Assembly (NCBI RefSeq): GCF_025971955.1
Contig: NZ_JAPDMX010000033.1
Location: 371,973-435,972, forward strand
Direction: 5' to 3'
DNA length: 64,000 bases
From: Shewanella subflava
GTDB lineage: Bacteria; Pseudomonadota; Gammaproteobacteria; Enterobacterales; Shewanellaceae
This document shows, one piece after another, positions 52,164 through 61,119 of this stretch. Made by a program: the position numbers and the translations under genes. Under the pieces are notes generated by a model that made no database searches, was not told where the DNA came from, and saw only the letters and a list, made by a program, of their open reading frames with translations. Position 1 is the stretch's first letter. Each line of letters starts with the position of its first letter.

Positions 52164-52892
52164 ATGTTTACATCTCAAATTAATGCTGTGGCAGTTTGCC
52201 GAACCCCTTATAAACAAAAGTTTGGTATACCACGTCAGCCAGGGTTGGTCGATGTTAAAGGCTATGTAGAATTAGTTCCTGAACTCAATAGTCTTGATGC
52301 TATTAGAGGCATTGAACAATATTCACACCTTTGGTTACTGTTTTGTTTTCACGAAAATCTCGCCCAAGGTTGGAAAACAACCGTTCGCCCTCCCCGCCTT
52401 GGTGGTAATGAAAAATTGGGTGTATTTGCAACTCGGTCAACGTTTCGCCCCAATGGTATTGGGCAATCTGTGGTTAAATTACATGGCGTTGTTCAACGTA
52501 AAGGAAAGATCTGTCTCGAAATATCCGGAATGGATTTATTAGATGGTACGCCAATTATTGATATAAAACCTTATATTCCTTTTTCTGATGCCATCATCAA
52601 TGCCAAGGGCGGCATTGCTCAAGATGCGCCCGAATTAATTAATGTCAGTTATACCCCCAAAGCACAAATGCAATTAGTTTCACTGGCTAAAAATGATAAA
52701 TATCCTCAACTGCAAACGTTAATATCTGCAGTACTTGCACAAGATCCCAGACCCGCTTATAAAAAAGCCAAAATCGATTCTAAAATATACCAAGTCGCGC
52801 TATATGATCTTGATATTTTTTGGCAAGTCATCGAACAGGAAATCGTTGTACTAGAATTAAAACCGACAACGGTGGCTTTACTGGACGATTAA
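52164..52892 (+). CDS. trmO: tRNA (N6-threonylcarbamoyladenosine(37)-N6)-methyltransferase
   Basis: TrmO (formerly YaeB/TsaA) methylates t6A37 in some tRNAs that read ACY codons, using SAM. The 242-residue protein shows YKQKFGIPRQPGL, HLWLLFCFHEN, the RPPRLGGNEKLGVFATRS stretch and FRPNGIGQSVV, and the C-terminal DPRPAYKK typical of the family, matching E. coli TrmO in length (235). The ATG at 52164 is preferred over a TTG four codons earlier. Confidence 0.93.
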   Translation: MFTSQINAVAVCRTPYKQKFGIPRQPGLVDVKGYVELVPELNSLDAIRGIEQYSHLWLLFCFHENLAQGWKTTVRPPRLGGNEKLGVFATRSTFRPNGIGQSVVKLHGVVQRKGKICLEISGMDLLDGTPIIDIKPYIPFSDAIINAKGGIAQDAPELINVSYTPKAQMQLVSLAKNDKYPQLQTLISAVLAQDPRPAYKKAKIDSKIYQVALYDLDIFWQVIEQEIVVLELKPTTVALLDD

Positions 52893-52942
52893 ACTCAAAT
52901 TAAAAGAGTAACTGAATCCATTACACACTGAGGGAATATTTC

Positions 52943-53554
52943 ATGGCGTCACTTGATTACCAGACACAGCATAAAAAAAGACTGTCGTGGATGCCTTGGC
53001 TGTATTTTTCATTAAAACCTAAATTACTTGAATGGGCATTACCCTGGCAACAACAAATCCAACAAACATTAGTACAATTCGAAACCATCAATATTGGTGA
53101 AAACAGCTTTATTGCCCCCGAAGCAGAACTGTTTGCCGAACCCGGAAGGGATATTAGTATTGGCAATAAATGCATGATTGCAGCCGATGTTTTTATGCAT
53201 GGCCCTATTTCTTTAGGTAATGAAGTGGCCATAAATCATGGTTGCAGTTTAGATGGTGGCAGAGCAGGAATTACTATCGGCTCTCAAACCCGCATCGCTA
53301 ATAATGTGACCATTTATGCCTTTAATCATGGTATGTCTCCTAACGCCCCTATTTATGAACAACCCGTGACGTCCAAAGGCATTGTCATCGGACAAGATGT
53401 TTGGATTGGCGCACAAGCTGGTATTGTAGATGGCGTCTGTATTGGTGACCATGCGATTATCGGTATGGGTTGTATTGTCACTAAAGATATACCGCCCTAT
53501 AGCATAGTTGCTGGTAATCCTGCCAAAGTCATTGGTGATAGGCGTAACAAATAG
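52943..53554 (+). CDS. hexapeptide-repeat acyltransferase
   Basis: A 203-residue left-handed beta-helix protein. Hexapeptide repeats run from about 65 (ISIGNKCMIAADVFMHGPIS) through IAINHGCSLDG..., ITIGSQTRIANNVTIYAFNHG, IVIGQDVWIGAQAGIVDGVC to the C-terminal YSIVAGNPAKVIG. It resembles the maltose/galactoside O-acetyltransferase group (catalytic His in NHG). The substrate may be a sugar or polysaccharide; nothing nearby tells which. It is encoded 50 bp after trmO in the same direction. Confidence 0.85.
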   Translation: MASLDYQTQHKKRLSWMPWLYFSLKPKLLEWALPWQQQIQQTLVQFETINIGENSFIAPEAELFAEPGRDISIGNKCMIAADVFMHGPISLGNEVAINHGCSLDGGRAGITIGSQTRIANNVTIYAFNHGMSPNAPIYEQPVTSKGIVIGQDVWIGAQAGIVDGVCIGDHAIIGMGCIVTKDIPPYSIVAGNPAKVIGDRRNK

Positions 53555-53674
53555 TGTTTAGGCTATAAAAGCTAGCGAGATAAATTAACCCGAAAAACCG
53601 CTAATAATCAGGTGACATAAGCGCTTCAAGTGCTAAAATGGCGGCCATTGACTTTTACTAAAATGGAAACTGGA

Positions 53675-55384
53675 ATGCGAGTTAGTAAGTACCTGCTTTC
53701 AACACAAAAAGAAACGCCTGCCAATGCGGAAGTGATTAGCCATCAATTAATGCTACGTGCAGGCATGATCCGCCGCAATGCTTCTGGTTTATATAGCTGG
53801 TTGCCGTCAGGTTTACGCGTACTACGTAAAGTTGAAGCTATTGTACGTGAAGAGATGAATAACGCAGGTGCTATTGAAATTTTGATGCCGTTAGTTCAAC
53901 CTGCTGATTTATGGGTAGAAACAGGTCGCTGGGAAAAATTCGGCCCTGAATTACTTCGCTTTCAAGACCGCCATAACCGCGATTTCGTTTTAGGCCCGAC
54001 TCACGAAGAAGTGATCACTGACTTAGTGCGTAAAGAGTTAAGCTCATATAAGCAATTACCGCTAAACTTATACCAAGTACAAACTAAATTCCGTGATGAA
54101 GTTCGCCCGCGTTTTGGTGTGATGCGCGCGCGTGAATTTTTAATGAAAGACGCTTACTCGTTCCATTTAGATCAGCAAACTATGGATGAAACTTATCAGT
54201 CCATGTATACCGCTTATAGCAATATTTTAAGCCGTATGGGGTTAGAGTTCCGCCCTGTTCTTGCTGATACGGGGTCAATTGGTGGCAGTGTTTCACATGA
54301 ATTCCATGTTCTGGCCAATAGTGGTGAAGACTTAATCGCTTATTCTACAGGTAGTGATTATGCAGCTAACATTGAAAAAGCTGAATCACCAATGCCGACA
54401 CAAACTCGTCAAGCTCCAACGCAAGCGCTAAAATTAGTTGATACGCCCCATGCCAAAACTATTGCAGAATTAGTGGAGCAATTTGGTTTAACAATTACCC
54501 AGACGGTTAAAACATTAATCGTTAAAGGCGCAACTGAAGAAGCTCCGTTAGTCGCATTGATTGTTCGCGGCGATCACGAGTTAAATGAAATCAAAGCAGA
54601 CAAACTTGAAGCCGTTGCTTCACCTTTAGCGTTTGCAACTGAAGCTGAAATTCGTGCATCTGTTGGTGCAGGTCCAGGTTCCCTTGGTCCAGTAGGATTA
54701 AGCATGCCTATCATTATCGATCATAGCGTTGCGGTATTAAGCGACTTCGCTGCGGGTGCGAACCAAGATGATAAACATTTATTCGGCATTAACTGGGAGC
54801 GCGATCTGCCGCTCGCGACTTCAGCAGACATTCGTAATGTGGTTGAAGGTGAGCCAACACCTGATCATTTAGGCACTTATGCAATGGCTCGTGGTATTGA
54901 AGTGGGCCATATTTTCCAATTAGGCACCAACTATTCAAAATCGATGAATGCTACTGTGCTTGATGAAAATGGTAAAGCACAAGTGTTATTAATGGGTTGT
55001 TACGGTGTCGGCGTGAGCCGTATTGTTGCAGCAGCAATAGAACAAAACCATGATGATCGTGGCATCATTTGGCCAGAAGCTATTGCACCATTCAAAGTCG
55101 GTATTTTACCAATGAATATGCATAAGTCCCATCGCGTCGCAGAGATAGCAGAAAAACTCTATGCCGATTTACAAGCTAAGGGTATTGAAGTGCTGATGGA
55201 TGACCGCAAAGAGCGTCCTGGGGTCATGTTTGCAGATATGGAACTGATTGGTTTGCCGCACGTTGTTGTAATTGGTGATAGAAATATCGATGAAGGCGTA
55301 TTTGAATATAAAAATCGTCGAACAGGCGAAAAACAAAATATTCCTTTTGACGACATTATCGATTTTTTAACGGCTTCTCATTAA
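53675..55384 (+). CDS. proS: prolyl-tRNA synthetase
   Basis: ProS charges tRNA-Pro. The 569-residue bacterial-type class II enzyme has motif 1 (MIRRNASGLYSWLPSGLRVL), motif 2 (TKFRDEVRPRFGVMRAREFLMKD), the editing insert (about 225-385), motif 3 (YGVGVSRIVAA), and the anticodon-binding domain (EVLMDDRKERPGVMFADME). The start at 53675 gives MRVSKYLLST, as in E. coli; the frame extends 15 codons upstream but lacks support. A perfect palindromic terminator follows. Confidence 0.97.
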   Translation: MRVSKYLLSTQKETPANAEVISHQLMLRAGMIRRNASGLYSWLPSGLRVLRKVEAIVREEMNNAGAIEILMPLVQPADLWVETGRWEKFGPELLRFQDRHNRDFVLGPTHEEVITDLVRKELSSYKQLPLNLYQVQTKFRDEVRPRFGVMRAREFLMKDAYSFHLDQQTMDETYQSMYTAYSNILSRMGLEFRPVLADTGSIGGSVSHEFHVLANSGEDLIAYSTGSDYAANIEKAESPMPTQTRQAPTQALKLVDTPHAKTIAELVEQFGLTITQTVKTLIVKGATEEAPLVALIVRGDHELNEIKADKLEAVASPLAFATEAEIRASVGAGPGSLGPVGLSMPIIIDHSVAVLSDFAAGANQDDKHLFGINWERDLPLATSADIRNVVEGEPTPDHLGTYAMARGIEVGHIFQLGTNYSKSMNATVLDENGKAQVLLMGCYGVGVSRIVAAAIEQNHDDRGIIWPEAIAPFKVGILPMNMHKSHRVAEIAEKLYADLQAKGIEVLMDDRKERPGVMFADMELIGLPHVVVIGDRNIDEGVFEYKNRRTGEKQNIPFDDIIDFLTASH

Positions 55385-55410
55385 GCTTTATTCGGTTAGA
55401 AACTGATATT

Positions 55411-55438
55411 AAAAAACGCACTTTAAAGTGCGTTTTTT
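55411..55438. terminator. bidirectional terminator between proS and the histidine kinase gene
   Basis: AAAAAACGCACTTTAAAGTG followed by CGTTTTTT is a perfect palindrome of 28 bp with T/A runs at both ends, located between convergent genes. Confidence 0.9.
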
Positions 55439-55439
55439 A

Positions 55440-56798
55440 TTACTTCTTTATGTATATATCAATTTCAAGGCCTTGATTAACTTCAGAGATTAATTCTAAC
55501 CTCCCACCTAATTTTTGGGTAACTAAGTTATATACAATCGACATTCCTAGTCCAGTCCCACCTGCACTTCGGGCTGTGGTAAAGAAGGGTTCAAATATCC
55601 TCTCCTTAGCTTCTTTGGATAATCCTTTACCATTATCTTTATAAAACATTTTTATCTCATCACCGCATAATTTTGCACCTAGCGTAATGATTTTGTTACC
55701 GATAAAGTCTTGTGGATAAGCATGACGAAAGCAGTTAGAAACTAAATTAGTAAAAATTTGTGCAATCGCACCAGGATAAGACTCAACCATAATTGAATCT
55801 TCAAGCTGAATATCTAGCTTAATATCTTGTTTACGTGTTAGCGGTCTTAAGGGAGTTGATATTTGTTCTAAATACTCAGTTAAATTAAAATATTCCTTCT
55901 CAAGGGTAAGTTGATCTGCAGCAGTGCGTTTAAAGTTATGGACTAACTCAGCAGCTCTAGATAAATTTCGCTCAATTAATAACAAGCCATCCGTCATTGT
56001 TTCAATAAAATACTGGAACTCTTGCTCGTCTAATTCACCCGCTAAAAATTGTTTCTTAAGCTTATTTAATTCATCAATACAATGGCTGGTTGAAGTCACT
56101 GAAATGCCCAATGGAGTATTGACTTCATGTGCCACACCTGCCACCAGATTACCCAAAGCGGCCAGCTTCTCACTTTCAATTAAACTGGCCTGAGTTGTTT
56201 TAAGGTGTATTAATGCCTGCTGTAACTCATCAGTTCTTTTAGCCACTATACTTTCAAGTTCACTATTGAGTTTTTCCAATAAAACTTGGTGGCTTCTTAC
56301 TTCATTGGCATTAACCGCTCGGCCATATAAATCGGCTAAAGAACCGACAAACACTTCTTCATCGCGGCTCCATTTTTTAATTTCACCACGGTGCTCACAA
56401 CAAATAATGCCTATCATTTTACCCGCATGACGGATCGGGCTATCTAACATAGAAACAATACCCTGAGGTTTTAAATAAACATCGGTAAATTCAAGTGTTG
56501 CAGGATGTTGATGTGCATCTGCAGCCGAAATAACGCGTTCAGAGTCTAATGCCTGAAAATATTTGGGAAAGTGTTCACGTGTTAAACTGATATTCTCTTG
56601 ACGAGTGGCATTATCTAATAATAAAAAACATTCAATTGATTGTTTATCTTCTGCCAATAACCAAATACCGGCACGTTCAATATTCAATCCAATGCATATT
56701 GATTCTATAATTAATTGTGAAGCACTGTGCAAATCACCTTGATCAATAAGTTCAGACTGGCTGACTTTAAATAGGACCTTCTCAAGAGAATGATGCAT
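55440..56798 (-). CDS. GAF-domain sensor histidine kinase
   Basis: A 452-residue cytoplasmic kinase. A GAF domain (about 15-165) contains GLNIERAGIWLLAED and GKMIGIICCEHRG; a coiled-coil region follows (165-215); the HisKA dimerisation helix has the phosphoacceptor His in LVAGVAHEVNTPLGIS (residue ~225); the ATPase domain (about 330-452) shows the N box (LVSNCFRHAY), DNGKGLS, and GTGLGMSI. No membrane segment, so it senses an internal signal. Its start lies 2 bp after the end of the HD-GYP regulator gene; the two form a two-component pair. Confidence 0.92.
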   Translation of the reverse strand: MHHSLEKVLFKVSQSELIDQGDLHSASQLIIESICIGLNIERAGIWLLAEDKQSIECFLLLDNATRQENISLTREHFPKYFQALDSERVISAADAHQHPATLEFTDVYLKPQGIVSMLDSPIRHAGKMIGIICCEHRGEIKKWSRDEEVFVGSLADLYGRAVNANEVRSHQVLLEKLNSELESIVAKRTDELQQALIHLKTTQASLIESEKLAALGNLVAGVAHEVNTPLGISVTSTSHCIDELNKLKKQFLAGELDEQEFQYFIETMTDGLLLIERNLSRAAELVHNFKRTAADQLTLEKEYFNLTEYLEQISTPLRPLTRKQDIKLDIQLEDSIMVESYPGAIAQIFTNLVSNCFRHAYPQDFIGNKIITLGAKLCGDEIKMFYKDNGKGLSKEAKERIFEPFFTTARSAGGTGLGMSIVYNLVTQKLGGRLELISEVNQGLEIDIYIKK

Positions 56799-56800
56799 AA

Positions 56801-58363
56801 TTACTGCACTTCATCTGCACAATCAGGCATTTGACGCTGAATCTCAATAAATCGATCCATTAATTCCAAACTGGCATCACACATTACAGGATCAAATTGT
56901 TTGCCCGATTGCTCATTCAAATACTCAATCACTTTTTCAGCTGGCCACGCAGGCTTGTAGCTACGTTTTGAAAGCAGTGCATCAATAACATCAACAATTG
57001 CCATAATTCGCCCCTCAACAGGAATATCTTCCCCCACTAAGCCTCTAGGATAACCTTGCCCATCCCAACGCTCGTGATGTGTGTAGGCTATTCTGGCACC
57101 CATTTTAGCAATAATCCGATTTGACGCCGCTAATAGGTTGTAACCTTTTTCAGCATGGGTTTTCATTATTTGCCATTCATCGTCAGTCAATTTGCCTGGT
57201 TTATGGAGAATACTTTCTGGAATACCAATTTTACCTACATCATGAAGCGGAGCCGCATAACGGATTGTTTCAATGAAGTCGAGGCTTTGGCCGAGATATT
57301 CAGCCAATATTTCACTCATTAATGCAACACGTCGAACATGTGCACCTGTCTCTTTACTGCGTTGTTCAATGGCATCACCAATGATTAAAATCAGTTCTTT
57401 TTGGGTTTGTTGAACGTTTTCTTTACCGGATAAGTTTTCAAATGTGAGACTCACATTGGCAGCAAAAAGCTCAAGAATTCTGACCTGTAACGGGGTTAAA
57501 GCCGAATTATGCTCTAAATATAAAATGCTGGTGACATCATTACCAAACTCGTAAAAACCCACGTAAATATTGTCATGCACAATGGATTTTTTTAGCGCAA
57601 TTGCTTCAATGATGTATTCTTTAACATTACCAGGTAAGGCCTCAACACTGTCGATTTCGGAATAACTTACCATTTCACCCGTTGCGGCTAATAAATTCAT
57701 TTGAGTGTCGTGGTATAAATCTTCATGATAGCTGGTGAGATATAAAGCAGAGCTATTCAAGCTAAGCAGTTGTAGGGTTTGCTCTAAAACGGCACTACCA
57801 AAATGGTGTAATGTATGGCTACGCAGCACAGAAGAAGAAGCAGAAATCACCTTTTCCATACCACGCTGGCTTTGCTCGATAATCTTGATATCACGATATG
57901 ATCGTAGAGAGGTATAAACACAGGATTTTAATTTTGCAGCGGTCAGTTCTGTTTTAGCTTTATAATCATTAATGTCAAAATCTCGAATCACCCTTTCTTC
58001 TGGAGCACTGCCAGGTTGACCTGTCCTTAATATTATTCGTGTGCTGTGATTATTTAATTCACCTCGGATCCGCTCGATTAAATCGAGCCCTGCATGATCA
58101 TTTTCCATGACAACATCAACAAACGCTAATGCAATATCTTGCTCATCTCGCAGTAACTCAAATCCCTCTTGGCCACTAAAACAAGAATAAAACGCTAATC
58201 CGCGGCCATCTAAACTAAATTGACTCAATGCAAATTTGGTAACATCGTGGATCCCCGGTTCATCATCAATAATGACTATTTTCCATGGTGGAAGTTGAGC
58301 ACGAGAGGTTAATTCCGCGGCATTGTCCTTTGGCATATCAGCAGATTTTTTAAACAGGGCCAA
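56801..58363 (-). CDS. response regulator with HD-GYP c-di-GMP phosphodiesterase output
   Basis: A 520-residue protein: receiver domain (about 25-150; acceptor Asp in FVDVVM; the DDE acidic pair in IIDDEPG), a DUF3369-type middle domain (about 180-310), and a C-terminal HD-GYP domain (about 325-500; HVRRVALMSE, APLHDVGKIGIPE with the HD pair, HAEKGYNLL, THHERWDGQGYP). HD-GYP domains hydrolyse c-di-GMP. It is the first gene of an operon with the GAF kinase, so the kinase likely controls its phosphodiesterase. Confidence 0.93.
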   Translation of the reverse strand: MALFKKSADMPKDNAAELTSRAQLPPWKIVIIDDEPGIHDVTKFALSQFSLDGRGLAFYSCFSGQEGFELLRDEQDIALAFVDVVMENDHAGLDLIERIRGELNNHSTRIILRTGQPGSAPEERVIRDFDINDYKAKTELTAAKLKSCVYTSLRSYRDIKIIEQSQRGMEKVISASSSVLRSHTLHHFGSAVLEQTLQLLSLNSSALYLTSYHEDLYHDTQMNLLAATGEMVSYSEIDSVEALPGNVKEYIIEAIALKKSIVHDNIYVGFYEFGNDVTSILYLEHNSALTPLQVRILELFAANVSLTFENLSGKENVQQTQKELILIIGDAIEQRSKETGAHVRRVALMSEILAEYLGQSLDFIETIRYAAPLHDVGKIGIPESILHKPGKLTDDEWQIMKTHAEKGYNLLAASNRIIAKMGARIAYTHHERWDGQGYPRGLVGEDIPVEGRIMAIVDVIDALLSKRSYKPAWPAEKVIEYLNEQSGKQFDPVMCDASLELMDRFIEIQRQMPDCADEVQ

Positions 58364-58823
58364 TGGGTATTCCTTACTGTTACAGTGACTCTTTGAGTCC
58401 AGGATGATTGTCTTAATAAATGAAGCGAAAATATTTTATTTTTATTATCTACCCCTAAGTTAATAGCTGATAAAACGCTCTCTTGTCAAAGAAAAGTTAA
58501 TGGATTGAAAAGATATATCATCATCAACCCATTCAGGCCTATTAATCTTGGCGGTTATTTTTACAGCGAACGGTTGACCATCTTTTTACAGGCCAAAACT
58601 TTTAGAGTCGTGATTCTTCTTAAAAAATTACAAACGCAATTAAAATGGCTAACATATCCAGTCCGAAGATTTAGGCTAAAAACGGTTTAACTCGAAAAAC
58701 ACTTCACAACAAAGACCAACATTCCCTAGATAATTAGTCTAGAAATACTTATCCGACTAGTCTGAAAACTTAAAACAAGACATACTCTTACATAAGAATA
58801 ATTAAAAAGGATTGAATTATACC
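58364..58823. other. 460-bp gap, no gene supported
   Basis: A divergent region between the HD-GYP regulator and the patatin-like gene. It is A/T-rich and must contain both promoters. A 61-codon plus-strand frame (58505-58690) is basic and low in coding character, and I see no ribosome site; not called as a gene. Confidence 0.5.
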
Positions 58824-59942
58824 GTGTCGATAGGACTTGTACTTGGCGGCGGCGGTGCCCGCGCAGCATATCAAATAGGTGTATTAAAAGCCCTAGTGCA
58901 GTTATACCCGAGAAACCAGCACGTTCCCTTCAGTATTATTTGTGGCACATCTGCTGGAGCAATTAATGCGACTTCCCTAGCAACCCACGCCGCATGTTTT
59001 CACCTAGGGGTGAAAAAGTTAGATTGGGTTTGGCGCCATTTTGAAACCCATCAAGTTTATGAATCATCGGTAATTGGGGTCACTAAACACCTTGTCAAAA
59101 TGGCTATTAAAGGATTACAACACGACAAAATCAGCACTGATGCTGGCAGCTTATTAAACAATCAGCCATTACGCGAATTACTCAATAAACTGATTGATTT
59201 TAAACGTATTGATAGAAATATTCATTTGGGTGCATTGGAGGCTATTAGTGTTGATGCATCTTGTTATAACAACTCGATGTCATACAGTTTTTTTCACGGT
59301 AAAGATTCAATCCAAAACTGGAGACGTGCTCGCAGACAAGGTCAACGCAGCCAATTAAATACCGACCATTTGCTTGCTAGTTCAGCTATACCTATGGTGT
59401 TTCCATCAATCAAGTTAAACCGTGCCTTTTTTGGTGACGGCTCTGTTCACCAATTGTCCCCTTTATCTAGCCCTATCCATCTTGGTGCAAAAAAACTATT
59501 TGTGATTAACTTAGATAGTCCGCATAAACAAGAAGATAAACAACTCAAACACCATCCTAAAACCGCGACGATAGCGGGTCATTTGCTCGATACTATATTT
59601 TCTGACACCTTAAATAGTGATCTTGAGCGCTTACAGAGGGTTAATCACACATTAAGCCTGATATCAGATGAAGATAAAAATAAACTCAATTTACGTGAAA
59701 TTGAAACCTTAGTCATTAAACCGAGCGAAGACTTAAGTGAAATAGCTGCCCGTTACTATTTAGAAATGCCAATGGCAATTCGTTACCTGTTGACTTTATT
59801 TGGTATAAGTCAGCAATCTGATTCAAGTATTGTCTCTTACTTACTGTTTGAAAAAGCCTATACCAGTGCATTAATTGATTTAGGGTATCAGGACGCCTTA
59901 GTTCAAATAGATGAAATCAAACAATTCTTCGATATCACATAA
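58824..59942 (+). CDS. patatin-like phospholipase
   Basis: A 372-residue patatin-fold lipid acyl hydrolase. The oxyanion loop is LVLGGGGARAAYQIG at the N-terminus, the nucleophile elbow CGTSAGAIN, and the catalytic Asp lies in FFGDGSVHQ (DGS rather than the usual DGG/A). No signal peptide is seen, so it probably acts in the cytoplasm or at the inner membrane. The GTG at 58824 has AAGG 13 bases upstream; the TTG at 58812 sits directly against that sequence. It is a single gene, substrate unknown. Confidence 0.87.
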   Translation: MSIGLVLGGGGARAAYQIGVLKALVQLYPRNQHVPFSIICGTSAGAINATSLATHAACFHLGVKKLDWVWRHFETHQVYESSVIGVTKHLVKMAIKGLQHDKISTDAGSLLNNQPLRELLNKLIDFKRIDRNIHLGALEAISVDASCYNNSMSYSFFHGKDSIQNWRRARRQGQRSQLNTDHLLASSAIPMVFPSIKLNRAFFGDGSVHQLSPLSSPIHLGAKKLFVINLDSPHKQEDKQLKHHPKTATIAGHLLDTIFSDTLNSDLERLQRVNHTLSLISDEDKNKLNLREIETLVIKPSEDLSEIAARYYLEMPMAIRYLLTLFGISQQSDSSIVSYLLFEKAYTSALIDLGYQDALVQIDEIKQFFDIT

Positions 59943-60158
59943 CAACATGTAACGAGCATTAACAGTCGATTTAGGTAGGGTTAATCATGTCATATTTTAT
60001 TCATTTAAATTTGATAAGCTTATCCAAAGTAAGTTTACTCACTTTGACATGCAATTTATTTCACCAATCTGAGCTAAAAATTTCGCTTTAGATTTTGACT
60101 AACTTTAGGTAAAAAGAGCCTGTACCAATAGCGGTATAGTATTTTGGAAAGCTAAGAA

Positions 60159-60323
60159 ATGGCACACACATTTGAATTTGATGAAGATGATGCACCTTGG
60201 GGTGACAACATTAAAGGAAAACCTAAGTCGAAGAAAGTAAAACAAAGACGCCGCGATACCAAGCGCCGTTACTTCGATGAAAATGCTGAAATGGAGTTTT
60301 CACCCGCTAACAAGTGGAAGTAA
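60159..60323 (+). CDS. 54-residue charged protein, unknown function
   Basis: A short ORF missed by length cut-offs. The product begins MAHTFEFDEDDAPWGDN, has a central basic block (KSKKVKQRRRDTKRR), and ends YFDENAEMEFSPANKWK. The acid-basic-acid layout is unusual. The frame is followed 27 bp later by a hairpin terminator, and a -10-like TATAGT lies upstream, so it appears to be a transcribed unit. No family is recognised; a nucleic-acid- or ribosome-associated role is only a guess from the basic block. Confidence 0.6.
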   Translation: MAHTFEFDEDDAPWGDNIKGKPKSKKVKQRRRDTKRRYFDENAEMEFSPANKWK

Positions 60324-60350
60324 ATCAACAGGGTTATATCATCAAGTTTA

Positions 60351-60380
60351 AAAAGCAAGTTACAGCAAACTTGCTTTTTT
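60351..60380 (+). terminator. terminator after the 54-residue gene
   Basis: AAAAGCAAGTT / AACTTGCTTTT with a 6-nt loop and a T-run, 27 bp after the stop. Confidence 0.85.
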
Positions 60381-60392
60381 ATTGCCTATTTT

Positions 60393-60929
60393 TTAAAAGC
60401 TGGCTTTGCCGCCAATAAACATCCCCTCTTCGAATGTGCGATTTGGCGCAGATTCAAAGTCAAACGATGCTTTTCGATAGCCTAAAGAAATCGCCATGTT
60501 AGGGTTAAAGCGATACTCAGCTTTGCCTTCATACTCAAAATAGCCTGAGGAGTCTGCAAATGAGAGTACCGATGGCGCATAATAAGCCGCTGCTTTTAAT
60601 GTGATATTTTTAGCTATTTGTAGTCCATATTCACCACCAACAGACAGTACTGTGGCATTTGGGCCTTTATCCATCCATGCTTGGACAAACTTAGGCCCTA
60701 TTTCAAAAGAATGAGGACCGCTTTGATGAGCCATCTGCATAGAAAACTGCACTAATTGGCCTTTATTGTCAGAGTATGTATATCCTCCGCCCATAGTTAA
60801 ATTGGGCGAAATGTCAGTTTTCACATCAGCAGAAACAGCTTGTTCACTCACTTCAAAGTTAACATCGCCCGCCAATGCCGAAGTACAAATACCGGATAAA
60901 AGCATTGCTGAAATATAATGCCGTTTCAT
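60393..60929 (-). CDS. YfaZ-like outer-membrane beta-barrel protein
   Basis: A 178-residue protein with signal peptide MKRHYISAMLLSGICTSALA. The mature part consists of alternating strands (LTMGGGYTYSDNKGQLVQFS, HSFEIGPKFVQAW, LSVGGEYGLQIAK, LKAAAYYAPSVLS) and ends with KASF, typical for outer-membrane barrels. The pattern matches the YfaZ family of unknown role. Probably an eight-stranded barrel. Encoded alone, convergent with the 54-residue gene. Confidence 0.8.
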   Translation of the reverse strand: MKRHYISAMLLSGICTSALAGDVNFEVSEQAVSADVKTDISPNLTMGGGYTYSDNKGQLVQFSMQMAHQSGPHSFEIGPKFVQAWMDKGPNATVLSVGGEYGLQIAKNITLKAAAYYAPSVLSFADSSGYFEYEGKAEYRFNPNMAISLGYRKASFDFESAPNRTFEEGMFIGGKASF

Positions 60930-61071
60930 AATTCCTCCTCATTTAGTCGATAGCTAAATGATACGTGAGTCATTAAATAAAGCATTTAAAATCAAGTTAT
61001 TGACTTAATTTCAAGCAACTTACCCTATTCAATCAAACACCATTTTTAAGATTTCATAACAACCAACAACA

Positions 61072-61095
61072 AAAAAGGACCAAAAGGTCCTTTTT
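61072..61095 (-). terminator. terminator of mgtE
   Basis: AAAAAGGACC / GGTCCTTTTT with an AAAA loop lies just downstream of mgtE on the minus strand; flanking runs allow termination in either direction. Confidence 0.85.
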
Positions 61096-61119
61096 GATTA
61101 ATGACATGTAACGAAATGC

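Noticed and set aside
58505..58690. 61-codon ORF in the gap before the patatin gene
   Set aside because: No ribosome site and no coding-like composition; probably chance in an A/T-rich promoter region.
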